From assembly GCA_002306375.1 (NCBI GenBank), contig DBRU01000110.1:1-57892 (forward strand): 57,892 nucleotides of DNA. The letters are read 5' to 3'. The notes under the pieces are model-generated. The model saw only the letters and a list, made by a program, of their open reading frames with translations. It ran no database searches and was not told where the DNA came from. Source of the stretch: Faecalibacterium sp. UBA1360. GTDB taxonomy: Bacteria; Bacillota; Clostridia; Oscillospirales; Ruminococcaceae. The translations under genes and the position numbers were made by a program. Shown here in pieces: positions 1-7,707 of this stretch (positions are counted from its first letter, which is position 1; each line of letters opens with the position of its first letter).

Positions 1-1
1 A

Positions 2-78
2 CCGGGTGTAGCGCAGTTTGGTAGCGCGCTTGAATGGGGTTCAAGAGGCCGTGAGTTCGACTCTCGCCACTCGGACCA
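2..78 (+). tRNA. tRNA-Pro (anticodon GGG), CCA encoded
   Basis: A complete cloverleaf can be folded. The 7-bp acceptor stem is CCGGGTG (2-8) with CACTCGG (68-74), followed by A and encoded CCA (76-78). The D arm is GCGC/GCGC (11-14, 24-27). The anticodon stem is CTTGA/TCAAG with loop ATGGGGT, giving anticodon GGG at 36-38. The T arm is GTGAG/CTCGC with loop TTCGACT. Its promoter lies outside the window. Confidence 0.96.
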
Positions 79-104
79 AACAAGGGCCGTCAGATCAGCC
101 CGTC

Positions 105-140
105 AAAAGGACCGTGAAACGTAAGTTTCACGGTCCTTTT
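105..140 (+). terminator. Intrinsic terminator of tRNA-Pro
   Basis: A perfect 16-bp inverted repeat with a GTAA loop runs from AAAAGGACCGTGAAAC (105-120) to its complement (125-140). It ends in TTTT on the plus strand and is AAAA/TTTT symmetric, so it may work in both directions. It lies 26 bp after the tRNA. Confidence 0.9.
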
Positions 141-197
141 GCTATGCCATCCTTGTCATGTCCGTATCGACCCAGGATGCGATCCTGGCGTGCACCA

Positions 198-226
198 TGG
201 ACTTGCCGGGAAAGCGCTGCTATAAT
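198..226 (+). promoter_or_regulatory. Sigma-A-type promoter of the two-component operon
   Basis: The -35 is TGGACT (198-203, four of six), the spacer is 17 bp, and the -10 is a perfect TATAAT (221-226). The response-regulator ATG follows at 286. The repeat element found before the lipoprotein gene and the permease operon is not visible here, so the regulator genes appear to be expressed independently of it. Confidence 0.7.
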
Positions 227-285
227 AGAGTGCGAAGGAAAAATCACTGTCCGGGAAAGCGAAGATTGCTCCGGGAGGTCCATCC

Positions 286-954
286 ATGAAGATTCTGATT
301 GTAGAAGACGAGACGCCTCTGGCCCGGACTATACAGACCGTGCTGCAAGACGGAGGCTATGATACCTGTGTGTGCCCGGATGCAGAACAGGCCTACGATA
401 CTTTGCAGGAACAAAAGGTGGATTTGATTCTTTTGGATCGGATGTTGCCTGCTATGGATGGCGTTTCTTTGGCCAAGCTGCTGCGCAATCAGGGCGTGCG
501 TACTCCCATTTTGTTTTTGACGGCCCTGGGAGAGGTGGAGCAGCGCATTGCGGGACTGGACGCCGGCGGTGATGACTATCTGACCAAGCCTTTTCATAAT
601 GGAGAGTTGCTGGCACGGGTGCGTGCGCTGATTCGCAGGTCCGAACATACCTCCCCAACATACACTATTGGCAACGTTACTTTTGATGAGGCAAGTATGC
701 AGTTGACCGGCCCGTCCGGCAGTATGCCCGTGACCGGAAAGCTTTGCGCTTTGGCAGAACTGATGTTTCAAAAAGCAAACCAGGTGGTGACCCGGCGGGA
801 AATTTTTTCCGCTGTATGGGGGCTGGGTTCCGAGGCGGAAGAAGCGGTCATTGACAATTACATTTACTTTTTACGGCGGGCTCTGCGCCGCGTGGGGGCT
901 GACGTGCAGGTCCTCACCATTCATGGCACCGGCTACCGTCTGACTACGCCATGA
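286..954 (+). CDS. OmpR/PhoB-family response regulator
   Basis: A 222-residue DNA-binding response regulator, normal in length for the family. The receiver domain spans about residues 1-115, with acidic residues near the start (VEDE), the phospho-acceptor Asp51 in LLDRMLP, and the conserved Lys in the YLTKPF motif. The C-terminal winged helix (about 125-220) ends in the typical HGTGYRL. A GGGAGG ribosome site precedes ATG 286. The stop overlaps the histidine-kinase start by 4 bp (ATGA), so the pair is translationally coupled. The nearby promoters with paired direct repeats (2251-2298 and 8622-8668) are its most likely targets. That assignment is inference from position and architecture. The signal is unknown. 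Confidence 0.95.
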   Translation: MKILIVEDETPLARTIQTVLQDGGYDTCVCPDAEQAYDTLQEQKVDLILLDRMLPAMDGVSLAKLLRNQGVRTPILFLTALGEVEQRIAGLDAGGDDYLTKPFHNGELLARVRALIRRSEHTSPTYTIGNVTFDEASMQLTGPSGSMPVTGKLCALAELMFQKANQVVTRREIFSAVWGLGSEAEEAVIDNYIYFLRRALRRVGADVQVLTIHGTGYRLTTP

Positions 955-2207
955 CAGGACAAAGCACGCTCAAGCAGTTGCAGGACAAGCTCCGGCGCAG
1001 CGGCACGTGGCTGTTGCTGGGGGTGTTCTGCGTGTTGGGAGTGATTATCTGCCGACAAATCACCCAGGTGATGCAGCAAAACTATGATGACCGTTTTACT
1101 GACGCCCGGGAGCTGATGGAAAAAGCTGTTCTGGAAAGTACACGGGTAGACCTGGAGCAGCTGTCTTTGCTGGAACAGCAGTATGGCGTTTTTCTCTATC
1201 TGTATAACCGTGGTGAAGAGATTGAGCTGCCGTATTCTGTCAGCGAGCAAAAAGATGCATGGCAGACCCAGGCAGCGACCCTGATACAAAGCTGCCGCGA
1301 GACATTGTTGCCGGAAGAAGACCAGCTTCAGAAAGAGCCTTCTTTTGCGGGAGCACGAGTATCTTATACCATGCAGCGGTTGGGATCCGGGCAAACGGCA
1401 GAACTTTTGATTTTGCAACCCAATGATGCAATGAATAACGCAATCCTGCGGGCTTGCCTGGGACCAGTAGGGGCGTTGCTTTTGGCGTGTCTGTTCCTGA
1501 TCGTTTTCTATCGGCTTTGGTTGACCCGTGCTTTTGCACCTGCCTATGCGGCGCAAAAGGCACAGTTGGACTTTTTGTCTTTGGCAGGCCATGAATTGCG
1601 CACCCCGGTTACGGTGATTCGCTCCAACACGGAACTGTTGGCACAGGGAAAAGCCAGTTCTCCCGATATGCTGCACAACATTCAGACCGAAACCCTACGG
1701 ATGGATGTTCTGATTGAAGACTTGATTCTTTTTTCTCGGGTACAGACCAAAAATCTGCGGTTGAATCTTCAGCGGGTGGATGCCTGCGAACTTCTGCTGG
1801 ATTGCTACACACGGTTTTACCCGCTGCTGAACGCAGAAGGACGCCATCTGATTTTGCAGCCCCCACCGGAAGAGGATGTATCCTTGCAGGCTGACCCCAT
1901 GCGTCTGGGCCAGATGCTGGGAATCCTTGTGTCAAACGCCAACGCCCATACACCTGCGGGAACGACAGTGACGCTGGGGCTGGAGCAAAAAGACGGCTGG
2001 GTGGAACTGTATGTACAGGACGACGGCCCAGGCTTGCCTTCGGACAGCAAACAGCCCGAGACGGTCCAGGGCACACACCTGGGGGTGGGACTTCCCATCG
2101 CCCGGGAACTGGCAAAAATGCAAGGCGGTACTCTATTGCAGCAAAACATAAGCCCACATGGCGCCCGTTTGGCTTTTCGCTTTCCGCTGATGCAGGATTC
2201 ACTTTAA
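951..2207 (+). CDS. Sensor histidine kinase, membrane-bound
   Basis: A 418-residue HisKA/HATPase kinase and partner of the preceding regulator. One membrane segment lies near residues 18-38. An extracytoplasmic sensor of about 125 residues follows, then a second membrane segment near 168-190. The phospho-acceptor His214 sits in the H-box AGHELRTPVTVIRSN. The ATPase domain shows an N-box-like stretch (LVSNANAHTP), G1 (VQDDGPGLP) and G2 (GVGLPIARELAKMQGG). There is no HAMP-sized linker beyond a short stretch after TM2. The extracytoplasmic loop resembles nothing I can name, so the ligand cannot be predicted. An intrinsic terminator follows immediately. Confidence 0.94.
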   Translation: MTGQSTLKQLQDKLRRSGTWLLLGVFCVLGVIICRQITQVMQQNYDDRFTDARELMEKAVLESTRVDLEQLSLLEQQYGVFLYLYNRGEEIELPYSVSEQKDAWQTQAATLIQSCRETLLPEEDQLQKEPSFAGARVSYTMQRLGSGQTAELLILQPNDAMNNAILRACLGPVGALLLACLFLIVFYRLWLTRAFAPAYAAQKAQLDFLSLAGHELRTPVTVIRSNTELLAQGKASSPDMLHNIQTETLRMDVLIEDLILFSRVQTKNLRLNLQRVDACELLLDCYTRFYPLLNAEGRHLILQPPPEEDVSLQADPMRLGQMLGILVSNANAHTPAGTTVTLGLEQKDGWVELYVQDDGPGLPSDSKQPETVQGTHLGVGLPIARELAKMQGGTLLQQNISPHGARLAFRFPLMQDSL

Positions 2208-2213
2208 AACACT

Positions 2214-2256
2214 GCCCGGAACCGGGATGGGGCAATTCCGGTTCCGGGCCTTTTTT
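2214..2256 (+). terminator. Intrinsic terminator of the two-component operon
   Basis: A 12-bp stem GCCCGGAACCGG (2214-2225) pairs with CCGGTTCCGGGC (2238-2249) and is followed by six T (2251-2256). The T-run is also the first half of a direct repeat that appears to be an operator of the next gene, so terminator and operator share bases. Confidence 0.92.
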
Positions 2257-2298
2257 GAGCAGGCTTACAGGATTTTTTGAGATAGGATTCGGTATGCT
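2251..2298 (+). promoter_or_regulatory. Regulated promoter of the lipoprotein gene: paired TTTTTTGAG repeats
   Basis: TTTTTTGAG occurs at 2251-2259 and again at 2273-2281, 22 bp apart (two helical turns). Between them lies GCTTACAGGA; the 16-mer GCTTACAGGATTTTTT (2263-2278) is repeated exactly before the permease operon at 8642-8657 on the minus strand. A -10 TATGCT (2293-2298) starts 11 bp after the second repeat, with a non-consensus -35 GGATTT (2270-2275) 17 bp upstream. A poor -35 overlapped by direct repeats is the usual layout of OmpR-family activation. Binding by the neighbouring regulator is inferred. Confidence 0.72.
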
Positions 2299-2335
2299 GA
2301 CCTTGTTCCCCAATATAGAAAAGGAGGTCTTTTTT

Positions 2336-4516
2336 ATGACAAGACGCGGAATACGCCACCAGGCGGCCGGGCTTTGTGCGGTTTTGCTGCTGAGCGGCTG
2401 CGGGACAGGGTTTTACCAAACCGAAGGAGAGGAGGCAGCGTCCGGCAGCGCAATGATGGAAATTGCGCAGGTACAGGAAACCGACGCCACACCTGCCGGG
2501 TTGGAGGGGCACACCGTACGGCAACTGACCGCCGGTGCAGATGGCGAACCGCTTCTGGTCACCACCGATGCTCAGGCAATGCCCCATGCATACCAGAGGG
2601 AAAACGGAGAGTGGCAGGAGCAGGATAATGCGGCTATCGTTTCATGGGTTCAGGAGAACCAGGTCTATAATCGAAAGTACTATTACGATACCACGGGCAG
2701 CTGGTGGGCTGTCATCCAAAACGGAAATTCTATTGTACAGGTCCTTCCCGACGGGCAATCAAGAGAAGTAGTGCTTCCCGAAGATGTGGCACCGGGCAAG
2801 TATGTGGCAATCTACGGATTTGCAGACCGAGGAGACGGCCTAGTTTGTTTTGCAGCCAATCAGACAGAGGAAAAGAACGGCCCGGACCCCGGAGGCGTAT
2901 GGTTCTTGGTGGATAGCGATACCGGCCAGGTGACCCAGACCTTCTCGGTGGACTACGGAATGGATTATCGCCCGGTCTTTTATCAAGGGGACCTGGTCAT
3001 TTATGACTATGCGGCCACCACTCTGAAAGAATATGATGCCCAAACAGGCCAGCTTGTGCAGGAAGTTCCCATCGAACGGCCGGACACCCTGCCCGCTGCT
3101 GCTGCCATGACCGAAGATGGGATATACCACTACTTTGTGGGCAGCACCGGTTTGTATCGCCGCCCCCTGAATGGCGACTTCACACAGACGGTCACAGATG
3201 ATATTTTACTGAACTGCATGTCATCCAACTTCGAGGCTATGGGATTGTATGTAGAAGCGGACGGCGCCTATCTGATTGCCGGCAACGAAGATGGAAAAAT
3301 GAAACTGTACAACCTTTCCATACAGGAAGGTGAAGCAACGGCGGCAGAAACCACACTCACGGTATGGGCTATGGAGAGTACACCCATGCTGCAGATTGCG
3401 GCACAGCGGTACCAGTCCCTTTACCCGGAAGTGAAGCTGAACATTGTTACTGGCCGCAGCGGGGAGGAGGATTCTGTTTCGGAGGAAGACATTCTGCGGC
3501 AGCTGAATACTGAACTTCTCAGTGGTGAAGGGCCGGACTGCCTGATTCTGGACGGCCTGCCCGTTCAGTCCTATATCCGGCAAGGCATGCTGCAGAACTT
3601 GGACGGCCTGGTTACAGAAAGTGAATGCTACTCCAATATTTTGAACGGTTATGCGGAGGAAGATGGCTTGTATGCAGTACCCGCTTTCTTTGCGGCGCCG
3701 GTCTTTGCCACTGTACAAACAGAAGGGGTTCCCGCCAGCCTGGAAGAACTGGCCCGGTTGTTTGATAGCGGCGACTGTACGGCCGGGGCCTGGAAAGAAC
3801 TTTTTGAAGTGGTTTATCCGGCGGTGGCGAACCGAATCTTCCCGGATGGAGAACGTCTGGATGAGGCCGCTCTCTCTGACTTCTTGGAGCAGACAAAACG
3901 CATGGTACAAAGTGCAGGCATTACCCAGGAGAGTATGCCCATGGCCAGCGGTACCAGCAATCTTATGGTAACCAGTGAGCTCCCAACCAGCCGATTTGCC
4001 CTGCAAGAGGGAACGACCACATCCGCGATTTTTCGCATGACAGGCATCAGCCAGGCAGTTTCCTTGCTGACCCAGCGGGAAGGTGTGACACTGTCTCCGC
4101 TTCTCGACGGGACTGCAGAGGGGCAATTCTTGCTGGGTATCCGTGCCGGAACCCAAAACCTTCCCCAGGCCCAGGATTTTGTCCGTATGATGCTGGAAGA
4201 CGAGCAAATCCAGCAAAGCAATGTGTACGGCGGTATGGCAGTGCACCGCGACATGGAGTTACAGGCATTGCAGCAGACGATCCAAGATGGTTATACCCAG
4301 GAAGAACGGGATACCTTTGCTATGAACCCGCTGGAATACTCTTGGGATGAACTGGCAGAGAAATATACAGAATTGGTAAATCCCGCCGCAGCCGGGACCC
4401 TGCAAACCATCGTTTATGAGCAGGCTGTACAGGTCTATGGCGGGCAAATCACCCCCGAGAAGGCTGTGGAAGAAGTAAAGGCACAAGTGAAAATCTATCT
4501 GCAAGAACAGGCATAA
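2336..4516 (+). CDS. Lipoprotein with repeat-rich N-terminal domain fused to ABC solute-binding domain
   Basis: 726 residues from ATG 2336, chosen because AAGGAGG lies 8 bp upstream and a signal sequence begins there. The lipobox is LLSGC, so the mature protein is probably anchored on the outer face of the membrane. Residues of about 60-335 contain repeated short strand-like units rich in Trp, Tyr and Asp with phrases such as TTLKEYDAQTGQLVQEV, suggestive of a PQQ/WD-like beta-propeller. From about residue 338 (LTVWAMES...) it looks like a family-1 extracellular solute-binding protein, including LNTELLSGEGPDCLILDG. Ordinary sugar-binding lipoproteins are about 400-450 residues, so this is an unusually long fusion. 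It presumably delivers ligand to the MalF/MalG-type permeases encoded convergently at 6853-8597; the shared promoter element supports this. Confidence 0.8.
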   Translation: MTRRGIRHQAAGLCAVLLLSGCGTGFYQTEGEEAASGSAMMEIAQVQETDATPAGLEGHTVRQLTAGADGEPLLVTTDAQAMPHAYQRENGEWQEQDNAAIVSWVQENQVYNRKYYYDTTGSWWAVIQNGNSIVQVLPDGQSREVVLPEDVAPGKYVAIYGFADRGDGLVCFAANQTEEKNGPDPGGVWFLVDSDTGQVTQTFSVDYGMDYRPVFYQGDLVIYDYAATTLKEYDAQTGQLVQEVPIERPDTLPAAAAMTEDGIYHYFVGSTGLYRRPLNGDFTQTVTDDILLNCMSSNFEAMGLYVEADGAYLIAGNEDGKMKLYNLSIQEGEATAAETTLTVWAMESTPMLQIAAQRYQSLYPEVKLNIVTGRSGEEDSVSEEDILRQLNTELLSGEGPDCLILDGLPVQSYIRQGMLQNLDGLVTESECYSNILNGYAEEDGLYAVPAFFAAPVFATVQTEGVPASLEELARLFDSGDCTAGAWKELFEVVYPAVANRIFPDGERLDEAALSDFLEQTKRMVQSAGITQESMPMASGTSNLMVTSELPTSRFALQEGTTTSAIFRMTGISQAVSLLTQREGVTLSPLLDGTAEGQFLLGIRAGTQNLPQAQDFVRMMLEDEQIQQSNVYGGMAVHRDMELQALQQTIQDGYTQEERDTFAMNPLEYSWDELAEKYTELVNPAAAGTLQTIVYEQAVQVYGGQITPEKAVEEVKAQVKIYLQEQA

Positions 4517-4517
4517 G

Positions 4518-4556
4518 AAAGGTCCCACCGGGAAAATATCCCCGGCGGGACCTTTT
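4518..4556. terminator. Bidirectional terminator between convergent genes
   Basis: AAAGGTCCCACCGGG (4518-4532) pairs with CCCGGCGGGACCTTT (4541-4555), with one A-C mismatch, and the loop is AT-rich. It lies in the 40 bp between the lipoprotein stop and the stop of the minus-strand operon, with T-rich tails on both strands. Confidence 0.85.
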
Positions 4557-5594
4557 CTATTCCTGATGACCTTCCATTGGGAGTTGGCACAGGCCAATCG
4601 ACAGGCAGACACTGGCGGTGATGGAACAGGAAACGCCTTTCCAAAGCAGTTCTTTTTGCCATCCCAGAAACACTGAGCCGGGAAATACAAGTTGTTCTTG
4701 CCACCGTGTGTGCAGCGTTTCCAGAAGGGACTGCCAAAATGCAAGGTTACTCCACTGTCCGGGTATCAACCACGAAGGCAGAGCCTCCAAAAAGGCGGGA
4801 AGCAGAAAGGCAACCACAAGAGCAAGGAGCCATCCCGCGATTTCGCGGCGGCCTTTGTGCCTGGCGGAAGAAGGCTGCTTGCCGAAAACAAGCAAAAGGC
4901 AGAGTCCTGTCACTAAAACCGGGAACCAACAGAACAATCGGATTGGCAGAACCAACGCACTGTGCCAGCCGATGGCCTGCGGCACTCCAAGACCGCTTTG
5001 TACAGCAAATTCCCGGGCGGCGGTATAAAAATCATCGGGAGCGGTGGTTCGATCGGATGCGCACACCATGACATGGTCAAAGGCGGTGCCGGACTCTGCC
5101 CGGATGCACAGCATGGGAATCGTACTTTGAAATACCCCGCAAACTTCTGCGGTGTCATCCAACTGTTCGGAGCGCAGCGCACAGCCGATAACATCATCGC
5201 TTCCCCAAAGATTCTGGGCTAATTCGGTGCTGATAAGGGCCTGCCGAGGCCCGGCGGGATACGTTCCGCTGCACAGAGAAAATGGCCACAGAGCAGTGGT
5301 TTCTCCCAGGTACTGGATACAAATCACATCGTCTGTATGAAACGCGCCGTCACAGGTGATAAGGTTCTGGCACCAGAAAGTCGGCCACAAGCCGGAAATG
5401 TTCTGCTCAGACCCGGCATAATTCCGGGCACGCTCTGCCTGGGCATTGGGGATAGGCTCTGTATAATACAATTCATTTCGCCTTGTGATACTTTGCAGCG
5501 CAGACAAAGCATTCAGGCTCTGCCACCAGAAAAACAGCCCCACCAAACCTGTCAGGAGAGCAGTATATCTCCGAAATCCTTTGTGCCCGCTCAT
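4557..5594 (-). CDS. MacB/FtsX-like membrane protein with extracytoplasmic domain
   Basis: 345 residues, last gene of the four-gene operon; its ATG overlaps the adaptor stop by 4 bp. One membrane segment lies near residues 8-28. A large extracytoplasmic part of about 185 residues follows, in the position and with features of MacB-type periplasmic core domains (PRQALISTELAQNLWGSDDVIGCAL). About three more hydrophobic segments follow (near 213-238, 252-280 and 312-335). This four-segment plan is that of MacB/FtsX-type mechanotransmission permeases, which work with an ATPase and an HlyD-type adaptor. The adaptor is present (next gene upstream), but no ATPase is encoded in the operon. Family assignment is from topology and weak motifs. 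Confidence 0.65.
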   Translation of the reverse strand: MSGHKGFRRYTALLTGLVGLFFWWQSLNALSALQSITRRNELYYTEPIPNAQAERARNYAGSEQNISGLWPTFWCQNLITCDGAFHTDDVICIQYLGETTALWPFSLCSGTYPAGPRQALISTELAQNLWGSDDVIGCALRSEQLDDTAEVCGVFQSTIPMLCIRAESGTAFDHVMVCASDRTTAPDDFYTAAREFAVQSGLGVPQAIGWHSALVLPIRLFCWFPVLVTGLCLLLVFGKQPSSARHKGRREIAGWLLALVVAFLLPAFLEALPSWLIPGQWSNLAFWQSLLETLHTRWQEQLVFPGSVFLGWQKELLWKGVSCSITASVCLSIGLCQLPMEGHQE

Positions 5595-6856
5595 GATGCC
5601 GCCACCTTTACCGCATCCCCGGCATACAGGGGCTTATCTCCACGGATAGCTACCTTTGCTTGCAGGGAAATTCCTTCCACGGCAGCGGTGGTGTCGTTTT
5701 TCTCCAGCAACGTAACAGGTAAGGCGGTCAGCTTGTTTTCGACGCCCAAAATGGTGGAGGTACTCTCTACCAGATACACATACCAACCGCTGCTGTCCTG
5801 ATGAAGGGCGGAAACCGGCAGGCAGGTTGTGTAGTGCTGGGATGGAAAACGCAGCACTGCTTCGGCACTGCCGGAAGTCCAGCTGCTGTCATCCAGAAGA
5901 ACCGACAGGATGGTTTTGCCGTCCAATTCCCGGGAACTCTGCAAACTGCCGTTGCCGCTCACTTTCCCCTGCGTGACCTCAATTTCCGAAGGCTGCCCGG
6001 GAAAATCTTGGAAATCCTCCGTTTCCATTTCCAGGTTCAGCAGCCACCCGCTTCCTGTTTCTCCCAGGGTGACGGCAACACCATCGCAGCTGCTTCCCAC
6101 AACAGCGTATACGGCAGTTATGATACCTGCGGTATCAGCAAGCACCTTGCCGTCCGTTTCCAGCAGTGCTTCGTATTCTTCTTGCTTTTCTAAAAGGGCC
6201 TCTATCTGCTGCTGTAATACGGCGGCATCCGCAGATGACACGGCATTGGATGCATCGGCTTGACGCTGCTGCTCCGCGTATGTATCCAGGGCGCGCTGTA
6301 AGGCCATCTCGGCATCCTGTACCGCACGGTCTGCCGCCAGTTGAGCATCTTCGGAAGTGTCCGGATTCTCCAGACAACGCTGCTGGTCCTCCTGGGCGCG
6401 CTGCAATGCCAGTTGGGCATCGGTGAGGGGATCGGTGGGAGCATAGTCCGGCTGTGCGGTCAGCTGCTTTTTCTGGGCACGCAGCTGAGCAATCTGTGCA
6501 TCCAAAGTATCCAGCTTGTTTTGCAGTTCCTCCCCGGAAAGGCAAAGCAGCACATCTCCCACCTGTACCGCTTGTCCGGCTTGCACCAGCACTTCGGTCA
6601 CGGTTACATCTTCCGGCAGTAAAATCCGGGTTTCCTTTTGCGGAATGATCGTGCCGGAGCAGGTTGTTGTTTGTTCAATCTCGCCGCCTCCCGGCGTACC
6701 GATGGTCACCGTAGGCATGGCGGTGCTGCGGGCCGCTCGGCTCAGCAAGGCAAACAGAAACATCAAAGCGGCAAAACGGGCTGTAAACAGCAGTGGTGCG
6801 GAAGGCTTTAACCTGAGTGCCGGCAGACGAATCCTTGGCAATTTCCGTAGTTTCAT
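5591..6856 (-). CDS. HlyD/MacA-type efflux adaptor (membrane-fusion protein)
   Basis: 421 residues from the ATG at 6856, which overlaps the upstream permease stop by 4 bp (ATGA). Longer readings of the same frame would run into the permease gene. A membrane anchor lies near residues 24-42. A lipoyl-like half follows (GTIIPQKETRILLPEDVTV, then VQAGQAVQVGDVLLCL). A long coiled coil of roughly 150 residues is rich in Gln, Ala, Leu and Glu. The second lipoyl half (DTAGIITAVYAVVGSSCDG) and a beta-barrel region come next. Such adaptors join an inner-membrane pump to the cell exterior. Pairing one with solute-uptake-type permeases is unusual. Confidence 0.85.
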   Translation of the reverse strand: MKLRKLPRIRLPALRLKPSAPLLFTARFAALMFLFALLSRAARSTAMPTVTIGTPGGGEIEQTTTCSGTIIPQKETRILLPEDVTVTEVLVQAGQAVQVGDVLLCLSGEELQNKLDTLDAQIAQLRAQKKQLTAQPDYAPTDPLTDAQLALQRAQEDQQRCLENPDTSEDAQLAADRAVQDAEMALQRALDTYAEQQRQADASNAVSSADAAVLQQQIEALLEKQEEYEALLETDGKVLADTAGIITAVYAVVGSSCDGVAVTLGETGSGWLLNLEMETEDFQDFPGQPSEIEVTQGKVSGNGSLQSSRELDGKTILSVLLDDSSWTSGSAEAVLRFPSQHYTTCLPVSALHQDSSGWYVYLVESTSTILGVENKLTALPVTLLEKNDTTAAVEGISLQAKVAIRGDKPLYAGDAVKVAAS

Positions 6857-7707
6857 TTCAAAACACCTCGTTCCATATCGGAGAGCAGCGCGTCGCTCCC
6901 CAGCCAAAACACAAGCAAAGGTGGGAGCAGAATCACCAGGCTGGCAGCGCAACAAAGGGCGAAGTTTTCGGTGGTGACCTGGGGAAGGTAAAGGCTCAAC
7001 GGCCAAAAAGATTCCACGCGCAGAAAAGCCAACGGTTGTTCTATGCTGTTCCAGCATTCCCAGAACTGTAACGTCATGGCAGCAAAAAGTGTTCGTGAAA
7101 TCAGAGGCAGACCAATGCGTAAAAAGCAGGTCCACTCGTTGGCGCCGTCCAGATACGCCGCTTCCAGGCAGGAAGCAGGAATACGTTCGAAGCCTCTTCG
7201 CAAGAAAAAGACAGGAAAAACCGCAAACATTCCGGGTAGGATGATGGCCCAATGGGTGTCCAACAATCCAAAACGTCGCAGTACAAGAAAGGTAGGGACC
7301 ATGGAGACCTGAAAGGGGAGAACCATCAAAAGAAAATACAGCCCCCATACCAGACTGCGTCCGGGAAACGAATACCGGGCCAAAGCCCAGGCGGCGAGGG
7401 CGGCAACCAGCAAGGAACCCATGACCTGGGGAATGGTTTGAATCAGGCTGTTGCCAAACATCACAAAAAATTCCGGGCTGTCCAGCAGCAACTGAAGAAT
7501 TGATTGCAAGGTGGGCCAACAGGGCAACAAAGTCCAGGTAGAGGTTTGGGTGCCCTCAATCCCTAAGCCAAGAGCCGGGCCGAACAAAAATACCAATTCA
7601 TCGGTGGAACGGAAAGCGGCTGTCAGTGTAAACCAGACCGGCCAAAGTGTGCAAAAAATGGCCGGCAACAGAAATAACCACAGCAGCCAGGTTTTGCGGG
7701 GCTTCAT
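6853..7707 (-). CDS. ABC sugar-type permease, MalG-like
   Basis: 284 residues, a binding-protein-dependent transport permease of the carbohydrate (MalG) type. An N-terminal hydrophobic segment and about five further membrane segments are visible. The cytoplasmic EAA loop reads EAAYLDGANEWTCFLRIGLP, with the conserved EAA...DGA...LP spacing, so it can dock an ATPase, but none is encoded here. Its ATG overlaps the MalF-like gene stop by 4 bp, with no clear ribosome site of its own, consistent with translational coupling. A shared MsmK/MalK-type ATPase encoded elsewhere is the likeliest partner. Confidence 0.9.
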   Translation of the reverse strand: MKPRKTWLLWLFLLPAIFCTLWPVWFTLTAAFRSTDELVFLFGPALGLGIEGTQTSTWTLLPCWPTLQSILQLLLDSPEFFVMFGNSLIQTIPQVMGSLLVAALAAWALARYSFPGRSLVWGLYFLLMVLPFQVSMVPTFLVLRRFGLLDTHWAIILPGMFAVFPVFFLRRGFERIPASCLEAAYLDGANEWTCFLRIGLPLISRTLFAAMTLQFWECWNSIEQPLAFLRVESFWPLSLYLPQVTTENFALCCAASLVILLPPLLVFWLGSDALLSDMERGVLK

